A DNA stretch of 9,456 bases from Oscillospiraceae bacterium (GCA_900768735.1 CAAGDZ010000061.1:1-9456), one strand, 5' to 3'; positions 1 through 7,700 are shown, counted from the stretch's first letter. Notes: generated from the sequence alone by a model not told the origin. Made by a program: numbers and translations.

Positions 1-1974
1 GATGTCAACAATAAGCATGTAATCGAGATAACCACAGAAACCGATGTAAACGGAGAGAAAAAGGTTGTTACCTCTGTCGGCGAGTTTGAGCTATCAACAA
101 AGCCGTACAGCTTCGACAGATTCTTCACTTCAACCGGATATGCTCCTAATGATGTTATTTTCAAGAACATGAAGGGCGAAGGAACGGTTTATCTTGATAA
201 CGAATATTCTCAGTTCGGTGGCTCCGGCTCAGGTGACCTTACAATCAGGAATGAAATCATTTCTGCTGGTTCGGTAAGATTTGAAAGTCCTACTATGTTT
301 GAAAAAAATTCTGACAACGAAAGCGTTGAACTTACTATAGGCAATAATGCTTACTTTTTCGGCATGAACGGTTCCTTTGATTTTAAGGTAGCGCGTATCG
401 GCGGTAGTTGCATGATACTCGGTATAAACCAGAACTTAACAAGCACAACACCTATGTATGTTATGGGTGATTGCTATTGTGCAAACCAGTATGCCGGAAA
501 GATATATGTAAACGGCAACTTAGTCTTCAATAGCGGTTTACAAATCAATAATATCCAGAATGTTCACGTCGGCGGAAATGTATATATGTTTGCAGAAGAC
601 AACGACACAATCAATTTTATGAATAGAACCAATAACTCCATCAACGGAAAGGTTTATAACCTTAAAACCATGAAGGTATATAATTCCGACGGCTCAAGCG
701 AAGCTATCAATTCACCTCAGATTGAAGAAAAATATTTCCAATACAGTCTTGGTACAGGGGGTTATGAATCAGAGGATTCTATAAGAGGAAAGCTCGACTA
801 TATTCAGGAATATTGCAATACAGGCGATGGAGAATATGAGGATATCTGGCCTGACGATGAAACTATTTGCGAATCAGTCGCGGTTGTAAAGGCAACTATC
901 GACGAAAAAATCGGCAAGCCTGAATATATCAACTGGGATCTGGAGTCACAGTTTGTTAAAAAGACAGAGGTCGGCGGACTTGTAACCAAGGAATATATCG
1001 TAGACCCCGCGGATATAATCAAGCTTGATGTTGCTTCAAATACAGTAAAGGTGGTTAATATTACCAGCGGCCGCAATAAGCTTGTAATTGATGAGGTTAA
1101 GAGCGGCGGAGGCAAGAGCGCGGTTCTTTTTGATACCTACATTGGTGAAAAGGGAAACACTGTACAGCTTAGCGACCCTGAATATTACGAAGACATTTAT
1201 CTTTATCTTGAGCCGAACTGCTATTATGACCCCGCTGAAAATAAATATAAGACGAAAGCCGACGTGGGCGTTGACGAGTCTATGTATGACTGTTTCTGCT
1301 GGTCTATAAGCGACGCTCATCTTGATGTGCTTGTCAAGGGAATGGGCAGCTTGGTTTTAGTAGCGCCTGAGGGCTGCAGATATGTTCAGAATAACGGTTC
1401 TTTTTTAGGCCATATAGGTATTTATGAAAAAGGTAACAACGCAACAGTAAATGTAACAGAGGTTGACGGAAAAACCGTATATGAATTACCGCGTGACAGT
1501 ACTGTTGACGGTGTGACATTTAATCAGAATCTGCAAAAGTGGCTGACTGATGAAAATCTGCTTAAAGATGAATTGATAAATGATGCAACGCAGCTTTCAA
1601 AAGGCTATTATACGCATAACAATGTATTTATTGTTACTGTAGATAAAAATGCTTCCATGGACTTTTCATGGTCGGTTAATACAATAGGCGGATTTATCTA
1701 TGCACCGTATATGACTTTCACTAACGAAGGCGTATATAGTCCGAATCAAAACGGCGTATTCGGCGGTATGATTGTTTCGGATTATACTCTTACAAGCAGT
1801 AACAACAGTTATATTTGTACCGTACCTTACGATTATTACGGCAGATTTGTGCCTACCACGGCAAGCACTGAGGAAAAGGCAAAGTATATGGAAAAGCTGA
1901 TGGCTGATTCCGGCTGTACCACGATTCTCGGTTCATCCACTTCAAGAGCGTGGAGAAAGTACGGTTATAATTGA
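1..1974 (+). CDS. Large beta-rich exported protein, PilX-like pilus-associated candidate (5' partial)
   Basis: The frame is open from base 1, so the gene starts upstream; the first ATG in the window (169) is an internal methionine. The 657 visible residues end at TGA 1972-1974. The protein is rich in Gly, Asn, Tyr, Thr and Ser. Its first third has repeated short strands of the type GGNVY, VNGNL and IGGSCM (about residues 100-220), which suggests a beta-solenoid or bactofilin-like fold. The last part (about residues 563-605), GGFIYAP followed by VFGGMIVSDYTL and YDYYGRF, resembles the C-terminal end of PilX-type proteins of type IV pilus operons ('G.IYAP...G.i.gaiv....'). Any N-terminal signal or prepilin peptide lies outside the window. 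It ends 18 bases before a pseudopilin gene, so it is very probably co-transcribed. Inferred role: minor pilin or pilus-tip surface protein. A free surface adhesin is the alternative. Confidence 0.7.
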   Translation, partial: DVNNKHVIEITTETDVNGEKKVVTSVGEFELSTKPYSFDRFFTSTGYAPNDVIFKNMKGEGTVYLDNEYSQFGGSGSGDLTIRNEIISAGSVRFESPTMFEKNSDNESVELTIGNNAYFFGMNGSFDFKVARIGGSCMILGINQNLTSTTPMYVMGDCYCANQYAGKIYVNGNLVFNSGLQINNIQNVHVGGNVYMFAEDNDTINFMNRTNNSINGKVYNLKTMKVYNSDGSSEAINSPQIEEKYFQYSLGTGGYESEDSIRGKLDYIQEYCNTGDGEYEDIWPDDETICESVAVVKATIDEKIGKPEYINWDLESQFVKKTEVGGLVTKEYIVDPADIIKLDVASNTVKVVNITSGRNKLVIDEVKSGGGKSAVLFDTYIGEKGNTVQLSDPEYYEDIYLYLEPNCYYDPAENKYKTKADVGVDESMYDCFCWSISDAHLDVLVKGMGSLVLVAPEGCRYVQNNGSFLGHIGIYEKGNNATVNVTEVDGKTVYELPRDSTVDGVTFNQNLQKWLTDENLLKDELINDATQLSKGYYTHNNVFIVTVDKNASMDFSWSVNTIGGFIYAPYMTFTNEGVYSPNQNGVFGGMIVSDYTLTSSNNSYICTVPYDYYGRFVPTTASTEEKAKYMEKLMADSGCTTILGSSTSRAWRKYGYN

Positions 1975-1992
1975 TGAAGGGAGTGTTGCAGA

Positions 1993-2904
1993 ATGAAGCG
2001 TCTTAAAAGAATACAAAAGGACAAGGGCTTTACACTGACCGAATGTCTTGTAGCTATGGGCGTTTTTGCAATAATGGCAGCTATCGTAATGCAGATACTT
2101 GCAATTTCGATTTCTCAGAATGCAATAAACCACAAAATAGAAAAGAATATGGACGAACAGATAAAGGTTATTGCACAGGGAAATGCCGCGCTTACCGATA
2201 GGACAGAAGCTATTGCAATGAATTTCTTTACCGCGGGAGGCTCATCTTCATCTACACTTACAATAGGCGACGCAAAGGTGCAGAATACCGGCCTGGCATC
2301 AGATCTGGATAGCTATGAGCTTAATACGTTCAGCGCGACAATAACGGCTGATCCGAATGACAAAAAGGATGAAGGCGGCGGCGGCATGATAAGCGATGAT
2401 ATACATTCCTACGGAACAAAGGGCGTCACAAGCTTATATATTGAAGATAAGTCGGCTAAGAATGTCACTACGGGTCTGTACGATATGAAGTTTGTCATTA
2501 AAATCACCGATGAGGATAATGTGCTAAGTGATGCTGAAACAAATTCGATGAAAATTTCGATTCCACCTTCGGCTCAGAAGATCAAATACTCGGCCGACGC
2601 TCAGACACTCGCATTAAAGCTGTCAGCAAACACTATAAGATTTTCTGATAAGGATATAAGCACAAAGGAAAACACCAGAGAGAATATTACGATAACATTT
2701 ACGCTCACACAAGACCAGTATGATAAGGAGTATGTTTCTTTCTTTGATTACTTTTTTGCAAAGGAACCTGTTTACTCCAGCTCAGATTTAACAGACGCGC
2801 AGAAAGCGGCTGAATTAGAAATATACACAAATGCTTATAAAAATTATAGCAGCGCTACATTTAAAGATTCGGAAATATCCGGTATATTCAACCGCATAGC
2901 ATAA
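1993..2904 (+). CDS. Type IV pilus pseudopilin / minor pilin (PilV-like)
   Basis: This 303-residue protein has a class III (type IV prepilin) signal. A basic leader, MKRLKRIQKDKG, is followed by FTLTE and a hydrophobic helix (about residues 13-40). Predicted cleavage is after Gly12, leaving Phe at +1 and the conserved Glu at +5 of the mature protein (Glu17). A Cys follows at mature position 6. The rest is a soluble, polar domain with no family I can name, including a four-glycine patch at residues 128-131. It is long for a minor pilin. A GGAG ribosome site at 1979-1982 supports ATG 1993. It sits between the large beta-rich gene and a second pseudopilin with short gaps, as in PilV/PilW/PilX minor pilin operons. 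The likely role is a minor subunit that primes or caps the pilus. The assignment to a specific minor pilin class is inference. Confidence 0.87.
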   Translation: MKRLKRIQKDKGFTLTECLVAMGVFAIMAAIVMQILAISISQNAINHKIEKNMDEQIKVIAQGNAALTDRTEAIAMNFFTAGGSSSSTLTIGDAKVQNTGLASDLDSYELNTFSATITADPNDKKDEGGGGMISDDIHSYGTKGVTSLYIEDKSAKNVTTGLYDMKFVIKITDEDNVLSDAETNSMKISIPPSAQKIKYSADAQTLALKLSANTIRFSDKDISTKENTRENITITFTLTQDQYDKEYVSFFDYFFAKEPVYSSSDLTDAQKAAELEIYTNAYKNYSSATFKDSEISGIFNRIA

Positions 2905-2910
2905 GTCAAT

Positions 2911-2915
2911 GGAGG
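2911..2915 (+). promoter_or_regulatory. Ribosome binding site that decides the start of the second pseudopilin
   Basis: GGAGG lies five bases before ATG 2921. The upstream in-frame ATG 2909 overlaps it and has no Shine-Dalgarno of its own, so translation should begin at 2921. Confidence 0.8.
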
Positions 2916-2920
2916 CGTAT

Positions 2921-3682
2921 ATGAAAAAGATATTAAAACGCAAGGCGTTTACTCTTGTTGAACTTATTGTAGCTATGGCTATTACTACTATTTTAGTAGG
3001 TGCGGCGATGGCAATGTTCGGTCCTGTCAGCAATATAATCAAGAGCGCCGAGGAAGATGTTTATGCCAATAATATTTCGGATGTTCTTATGAATTATGTT
3101 GACGGGAAAATCTCTAAAAGCACAACCTACAATATAGGTGCGTTTGATTCGCTCACAGGTGACCCCGATACGGAGGGAACGGTTACATACAGGCTTAAGA
3201 ATATGCTTGAAGATGCGAAGAGTGATACTAGCGATACAAAATGTATTATTATCAGTAAAAATACTAACGGTCAGCACGTCCTATATGATTTAGGGACAAT
3301 AGGGAATGTAAGTGGAAGTGTATCTGCCGGAATAACCGATTATAACAATAAGGTAAATCCCGCTAATCTTAAGAAATACCGTGTATTTGACGACAATTTC
3401 TATTCAGATTACGACTTCAGGTATGAGTTTGAGACTACCGGAACCGAATGGTGCAGAATAAGCCTTGTTCCGTTCAACGGCACGGGAGACGATGCAGAGG
3501 CGATTACGGAAAAGCGCTCATCTATGTTTAAGTTGCTTAACATATCCTTACACAAGATTTCTCCGACAAGCTCGGCAAGTCTTACGGATATGAACGATGT
3601 ATCATACTCCAAAGACAATTCGATTGTGATAATCTACCGCATTAAGGACTATACAACCTATGTCCCACCGGTAACCACATAA
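2921..3682 (+). CDS. Type IV pilus pseudopilin / minor pilin (PilW-like)
   Basis: This 253-residue protein starts at ATG 2921. An in-frame ATG at 2909 exists but overlaps the ribosome binding site GGAGG (2911-2915). That site is correctly spaced only for 2921, so the shorter form is preferred. The leader MKKILKRKA is followed by FTLVE and a hydrophobic segment (residues 10-34), with the conserved Glu at mature position 5 (Glu14). The residue before the cleavage point is Ala9, not the usual Gly. The remainder is a soluble domain with no recognised family, ending in a short Pro/Thr tail (YVPPVTT). It begins 16 bases after the preceding pseudopilin stop and is the last gene before a strong hairpin. 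It should be cut by the neighbouring prepilin peptidase and join the pilus as a minor subunit. The PilW-like label rests on gene order and size only. Confidence 0.86.
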   Translation: MKKILKRKAFTLVELIVAMAITTILVGAAMAMFGPVSNIIKSAEEDVYANNISDVLMNYVDGKISKSTTYNIGAFDSLTGDPDTEGTVTYRLKNMLEDAKSDTSDTKCIIISKNTNGQHVLYDLGTIGNVSGSVSAGITDYNNKVNPANLKKYRVFDDNFYSDYDFRYEFETTGTEWCRISLVPFNGTGDDAEAITEKRSSMFKLLNISLHKISPTSSASLTDMNDVSYSKDNSIVIIYRIKDYTTYVPPVTT

Positions 3683-3699
3683 CATAACTAGATAAATAA

Positions 3700-3732
3700 T
3701 TACGGCTTGATGACTTTGCCGTCAAGCCGTAA
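3700..3732. terminator. Bidirectional intrinsic terminator between convergent genes
   Basis: A perfect 11-bp inverted repeat (arms 3700-3710 and 3722-3732, core ACGGCTTGA / TCAAGCCGT) encloses an 11-base loop. Rightward it is followed by the T-rich ATTTATTTCATTTTAT. Leftward it is followed, read on the minus strand, by ATTATTTATC. It lies 18 bases after the pseudopilin stop and 18 bases after the stop of the convergent prepilin peptidase, so it can serve both transcripts. The T tracts are interrupted, so its strength is uncertain. Confidence 0.8.
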
Positions 3733-3749
3733 GAATTTATTTCATTTTA

Positions 3750-4793
3750 TCACAGCATACCGAGATACCACTTATTTATGGTCTCTCCCACCAGCACGCC
3801 GACCGCAAGACCTGCGCTCAGCGCAGGGCCGAACGCGATACGCTGCTGGAACTTTGATTTTTTGATTATTCCGTTTTCCGCAGTTATGCGGAAAACAAAC
3901 TCTTTATTTTCGGGGACGTCACTCAGAGCCTCGGTAAGCTTTTCTTCAAGGCTGCTGTCGCCCTGCTTGACAATATCGGGATTCTGCCACGCTTTTTCCT
4001 CGATAAGCTCCCAGTTTACCTTGCATTTTCCGTTTTCGTATTCGCCGACTATTATGTCGGACTGATTTTCCGCCATCTTATCCGGAAGCCACGCGCCGAC
4101 GATTTTCGTCAGCTCCTCGGATTTTGCCTTGTTGCGCTTGCTGTGGGTTGCTTTTACTATCAATCCATACACCGCGCCGACAACAATACCGATGACCGCC
4201 GAGGGTACAATCTTCCATCCGAGAAGAAAGCCCGACGCCGCCATGAGCTGGACATCGCCGCCGCCCATTCCGCCGAAAAGAGCAAATATCGCAAACGGTA
4301 CGGCAATAACCGCCGCTCCCGCGAAGTGCTCCCACCACGGCATATTAGGCTCAGTGAAAAATGTCGCGATGCCGAGCACCGCAATCGTGATAGTGCACCA
4401 GTAGGGGATTTCAAGATGGTCAAGGTCGATACAGCTCAGCACTATGAGCAGCGAAAAGTAGATTATCGCAACAAGCATCGGCAGGCTGAACGAAAACCTT
4501 ATGTACGCAAGCAGGAACATAACTCCCGTAAGCGCCTCGACAACCGTATAGCGAGCCGAGATTTTTGACTTGCAGTTACGGCACTTGCCGCCGAGGATAA
4601 TCCAGCTGAATATCGGCACAAGGTCGTACGGTTTTATGCGCTCGCCGCAGGAAAAGCAGTGAGAAGGACCGCTTATGATAGACATGTGTGCCGGTGTGCG
4701 GTAGATTACGACGTTTAAAAAGCTGCCGATTACCGAACCGAATATGAAAACTAAGATACACATAACCGTGTCATATAGGATTATTCCTGTCAT
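3750..4793 (-). CDS. pilD: Prepilin peptidase (type IV leader peptidase) with a large hydrophilic insert
   Basis: This polytopic membrane aspartyl protease of 347 residues cuts the leader of type IV prepilins and, in this family, usually methylates the new N terminus. The order is: a first membrane helix with the GSFLNVVIYR motif (about 18-32); a cytoplasmic zinc-type loop with two CxxC pairs (C46/C49 and C71/C74); several helices; the first catalytic Asp region CIDLDHLEIP (D123, with D125 next to it); and the second motif GGMGGGD (D180). A final helix begins at FGPALSAG (321-328). Between the last two helices, residues about 215-314 form a charged soluble stretch not usual in this family. 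The start at 4793 has AGGA (4803-4806) nine bases away. It is transcribed away from pilB and converges with the pseudopilin operon. Identity is secure; the methylase activity is assumed from the family. Confidence 0.95.
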   Translation of the reverse strand: MTGIILYDTVMCILVFIFGSVIGSFLNVVIYRTPAHMSIISGPSHCFSCGERIKPYDLVPIFSWIILGGKCRNCKSKISARYTVVEALTGVMFLLAYIRFSFSLPMLVAIIYFSLLIVLSCIDLDHLEIPYWCTITIAVLGIATFFTEPNMPWWEHFAGAAVIAVPFAIFALFGGMGGGDVQLMAASGFLLGWKIVPSAVIGIVVGAVYGLIVKATHSKRNKAKSEELTKIVGAWLPDKMAENQSDIIVGEYENGKCKVNWELIEEKAWQNPDIVKQGDSSLEEKLTEALSDVPENKEFVFRITAENGIIKKSKFQQRIAFGPALSAGLAVGVLVGETINKWYLGML

Positions 4794-4848
4794 GATTTCA
4801 TTTCCTTTCTAAATTTGACATCCTCACAGCTGCGAGGGGGTCTGTTAT

Positions 4849-4884
4849 GATTGATATTTTACCATAAAATATCGTATTTTTCAA
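4849..4884 (-). promoter_or_regulatory. Promoter for the prepilin peptidase gene
   Basis: On the minus strand TTGAAA (4879-4884) is separated by 17 bases from TAAAAT (4856-4861), close to the sigma-A consensus. Transcription should start near 4849, giving a leader of about 55 bases. It overlaps the rightward pilB promoter candidate. Confidence 0.65.
4851..4880 (+). promoter_or_regulatory. Candidate promoter for pilB-pilT
   Basis: TTGATA (4851-4856) is 18 bases before TATTTT (4875-4880), a moderate sigma-A match. Its -35 overlaps the -10 of the leftward peptidase promoter and its -10 overlaps the leftward -35. Other weak -10-like sequences (for example TTTAGAAT near 4899-4906) exist, so the exact site is uncertain. 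Confidence 0.45.
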
Positions 4885-4899
4885 TAGCAACACGCTATT
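4883..4899. promoter_or_regulatory. Operator-like inverted repeat in the divergent pil promoter region
   Basis: AATAGC-aacac-GCTATT is a 6-bp dyad with a 5-base centre. It lies at the expected start of pilB transcription and touches the -35 of the peptidase promoter. Its position suits a regulator binding site, but the dyad is short and could be chance. Confidence 0.35.
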
Positions 4900-4928
4900 T
4901 TAGAATTTACTCTTAGGGGGATATCTCA

Positions 4929-6614
4929 ATGAAGAACATACCGATAGGTCAGATTCTGGTCGAAAACGGTTTTTTAAAGGAGGATCAGCTTCAGCAGGCA
5001 CTTGAAAAGCAAAAGACCGAAAACGGCAAAAAGCTCGGCGACGTGCTGCTGGAGATGGGCTACGTCTCCGAAACACAGCTCGCCCAGGCGCTGTCTATTC
5101 GTCTTAAAGTGCCCTTTGTAGACCTCACAACTACCAAAATCGACATCGAGGCGGTAAAAAAGATACCCGAGGCCATAGCAAAGAAAAACTGCTGCGTTGC
5201 ATTCCAGAAAACGGATTCACGTCTTACGGTAGCAACCGACGACCCGATTAACTTTTACATTTTCGAGGAGCTTAAGGTTATTTCCGGTATGGAAATACAC
5301 GCGATGCTCGCGACCCGCACGGCCATCAACGAAACCATAAATAAGGCTTATTCACAGCAGACGGTTAGTAACGTTATGGATAACCTTAACAAGGAGTACA
5401 CCGGTGACGAGATAAGCCAGGAGGATGCAGAGTCGGGCGAGCGTGTAGATAATGCACCTATCGTAAAGCTGGTTAATACCATTGTTGAGACCTCGTTCAG
5501 AATGAATGCATCGGATATACATATCGAGCCGTTCAAGGACAGAACGAGAATAAGGCTCAGAGTGGACGGCGAGCTTGTCGAGCAGATGAATGTAAAGCCC
5601 GCAGTACACAATTCGCTTATCACGCGTATCAAAATCCTCGGCGGTATGAATATCGCGGAGAAAAGAATACCGCTCGACGGCCGTTTCGGTATGACAATCG
5701 ACGGCGTAAACCTCGACGTCCGTGTATCTACAATCCCTACGGTATACGGCGAAAAGTGCGTTATCCGTCTGCTTTCGACAGCAGATGAAAAGACCAGAAA
5801 AATCACCGACCTCGGCATGACGCTCTACAACTACGAGATGTTCAAGCAGATTATACGCTGCCCGCACGGCGTTATGCTGGTAACAGGCCCCACCGGTTCG
5901 GGTAAATCCACGACGCTTTATGCAACGCTCGGCGAGCTGTCCAAGCCTAATGTAAACATCGTAACCGTTGAGGACCCGTGCGAAAAGAAAATCGACGGCA
6001 TAAACCAGGTACAGATAAACGCAAAGGCCGGCATGACCTTTGCCGCGGCGCTCCGTTCTATCCTCCGTCAGGACCCCGACATCATAATGGTCGGAGAAAT
6101 CCGTGACGGCGAGACCGCCGACATCGCTATCCGCGCGGCTATCACCGGACACCTTGTGCTTTCGACACTGCATACAAACGACGCGGCAAGCACGATACTC
6201 CGTCTTGTGGATATGGGTGTTGCACCGTACATGGTAGCGTCTTCGCTTGTCGGCGTAATAGCACAGCGACTTGTAAAGCTGCTGTGTCCGGAGTGCAAGG
6301 AAAAGGTACTGCTTACCGAACCCGCCGATTTACGACTTGTCGGAAAGACCGAGCCTGTCGAAATATACAAGGCGCATTATGGCGGTTGCCGCGCCTGCCA
6401 CAACAGCGGCTATAAGGGCAGAACCGCTATACATGAGATTATAGTAACCTCAAACGATATAAAGGAGCTTATTTCTCAGGGCGCAACCTCCGAGGAGATA
6501 GGCGCACAGGCCGAAAAGAACGGCACAAAGCTTTTGAGAAGCAACGTAACGGATATGGTGCTCGCAGGAACGACAACTCTTGACGAGCTTGTAAAGGCAA
6601 CATATACTGTATAA
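4929..6614 (+). CDS. pilB: Type IV pilus extension ATPase PilB
   Basis: This 561-residue secretion ATPase (GspE/PilB family) is a cytoplasmic hexameric motor that powers pilin polymerisation at the membrane platform. Residues 1-145 form an MshEN (T2SSE N-terminal) domain, with two copies of the nucleotide-binding helix motif near 6-28 and 36-58. The ATPase core follows. It contains the Walker A motif GPTGSGKST (320-328), an Asp box VEDP (347-350, followed by Cys where Val is common), the Walker B region DPDIIMVGE (382-390) and a His box TGHLVLSTLHT (406-416). Two Cys pairs (C453/C456 and C487/C490) form the zinc site typical of PilB/GspE and absent from PilT. A G-rich ribosome site at 4915-4921 supports ATG 4929. 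It is followed after 24 bases by pilT. Length and motifs are normal for the family. Confidence 0.97.
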   Translation: MKNIPIGQILVENGFLKEDQLQQALEKQKTENGKKLGDVLLEMGYVSETQLAQALSIRLKVPFVDLTTTKIDIEAVKKIPEAIAKKNCCVAFQKTDSRLTVATDDPINFYIFEELKVISGMEIHAMLATRTAINETINKAYSQQTVSNVMDNLNKEYTGDEISQEDAESGERVDNAPIVKLVNTIVETSFRMNASDIHIEPFKDRTRIRLRVDGELVEQMNVKPAVHNSLITRIKILGGMNIAEKRIPLDGRFGMTIDGVNLDVRVSTIPTVYGEKCVIRLLSTADEKTRKITDLGMTLYNYEMFKQIIRCPHGVMLVTGPTGSGKSTTLYATLGELSKPNVNIVTVEDPCEKKIDGINQVQINAKAGMTFAAALRSILRQDPDIIMVGEIRDGETADIAIRAAITGHLVLSTLHTNDAASTILRLVDMGVAPYMVASSLVGVIAQRLVKLLCPECKEKVLLTEPADLRLVGKTEPVEIYKAHYGGCRACHNSGYKGRTAIHEIIVTSNDIKELISQGATSEEIGAQAEKNGTKLLRSNVTDMVLAGTTTLDELVKATYTV

Positions 6615-6622
6615 AATATTTA

Positions 6623-6628
6623 AAGGAG
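6623..6628 (+). promoter_or_regulatory. Ribosome binding site supporting the GTG start of pilT
   Basis: AAGGAG lies 10 bases before GTG 6639, where the PilT N-terminal sequence begins. There is no ATG at the homologous position, so GTG is the start codon. Confidence 0.75.
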
Positions 6629-6638
6629 AATATTTAAC

Positions 6639-7700
6639 GTGGACATTAACAAAATTCTTGACGAAGCACGAAAGCTCGGATGCTCGGACCTTCATTTTAC
6701 GGCGGGACTTCCTCCGGTAGTACGTCTGCACGGCAGTATCAAAAAGCTCAGCGGATACCCTGACTGCACCGAGCCGATTATCGTAAACATCATCAATCAG
6801 ATTACTTCAATGAAGCACAAGGCGTCTATCCAGAAGGGTCTTGACACCGACTTTTCATACGTTTCCGCGTCGGGACACAGGCACAGAGTAAACGTGTACA
6901 GACAGCGCGGCTATCACGCTATCGCAATGCGTCTGTTAAGAAACGACATACCCACTCTGTCCGACCTCATGCTCCCCGGACTTATGGGCGAATTTGCGCT
7001 CCGTCCGAGAGGACTGGTGCTGGTAACAGGTCCTACCGGTTCGGGTAAATCTACGACGCTTGCCGCGATGATTGACCACATAAACCGCAACAAGAATTGC
7101 CATATCATCACGGTCGAGGACCCTATCGAGTATCTCCATACACATAAGCAGAGTATGATAAACCAGCGTGAAATCGGCGCCGATGTAGACAGCTTCGCAG
7201 GCTCGCTGCGTGCCGCACTCCGTGAAGACCCCGATGTTATCCTCGTAGGAGAAATGCGTGACTTTGAGACAATCAACGCCGCAGTAACCGCCGCAGAAAC
7301 AGGACACCTTGTCCTCTCCACCCTGCATACGACCGGTGCCGCAGAAACAATCGACCGTATCATCGACGTATATCCCCCGCACTCACAGGGACAGATCAGA
7401 GCGCAGCTCGCAAACTCGCTGGTAGCGGTTATCTCTCAGACGCTTGTACCGACAGCGGACGGAAAGGGACGTATCGCCGCACTTGAGCTGATGTCTTGTA
7501 CCGACGCTATCTCGGCGCTTATCCGTGAGGGTAAGATATTCCAGATTCCTAACGCAATCCAGACCTCTAAGGCCCTCGGAATGTTCTCGCTTGACCAGGA
7601 TCTCGCAAGACTTGTCCGCACGGGCAAAATCACCGAACAGGTTGCCCGCAGCAGATGCCAGAACCCCGAGGATCTCAAGCGTTATATCACAGCATATTGA
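6639..7700 (+). CDS. pilT: Type IV pilus retraction ATPase PilT
   Basis: This 353-residue hexameric ATPase depolymerises the pilus, giving retraction and twitching. The N-terminal PAS-like part carries the family sequence GCSDLHFTAGLPPVVRLHG (14-32). The core has Walker A GPTGSGKST (131-139), the Asp box VEDPIEY (159-165), Walker B DPDVILVGE (197-205) and the His box TGHLVLSTLHT (221-231). A variant of the C-terminal AIRNLIRE signature is present as AISALIRE (290-297), followed by GKIFQIPNAIQT. It lacks the MshEN domain and the zinc cysteines of PilB, as expected. It starts with GTG 24 bases after pilB and should share its promoter. The presence of both motors suggests dynamic, retractable pili. 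The AISALIRE variant changes two of the eight signature residues, and its effect is unknown. Confidence 0.96.
   Translation: MDINKILDEARKLGCSDLHFTAGLPPVVRLHGSIKKLSGYPDCTEPIIVNIINQITSMKHKASIQKGLDTDFSYVSASGHRHRVNVYRQRGYHAIAMRLLRNDIPTLSDLMLPGLMGEFALRPRGLVLVTGPTGSGKSTTLAAMIDHINRNKNCHIITVEDPIEYLHTHKQSMINQREIGADVDSFAGSLRAALREDPDVILVGEMRDFETINAAVTAAETGHLVLSTLHTTGAAETIDRIIDVYPPHSQGQIRAQLANSLVAVISQTLVPTADGKGRIAALELMSCTDAISALIREGKIFQIPNAIQTSKALGMFSLDQDLARLVRTGKITEQVARSRCQNPEDLKRYITAY

Noticed and set aside
2909..2920. Alternative start of the second pseudopilin at ATG 2909
   Set aside because: It overlaps the GGAGG ribosome site and has none of its own. The ATG at 2921 is spaced correctly.
4143..4568. 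Rightward open frame (141 codons) opposite the prepilin peptidase
   Set aside because: The minus strand encodes the conserved peptidase motifs here. The plus-strand product is rich in Arg and His with no structure, typical of a shadow.
4822..4837. Imperfect palindrome CCTCACAGCTGCGAGG in the peptidase leader
   Set aside because: In RNA it would be a 6-bp stem with a tetraloop, with no T run and no known riboswitch features. Too little to call a regulatory element.
4815..4850. Rightward promoter using TTGACA at 4815-4820
   Set aside because: The -35 is perfect, but no acceptable -10 lies 16-18 bases downstream; the nearest (TTATGA 4845-4850) is 24 bases away.
5352..6173. Long antisense open frame (273 codons) inside pilB
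   Set aside because: It lies opposite a fully conserved ATPase core and has no recognisable protein features. It is a frame shadow of a GC-richer gene.
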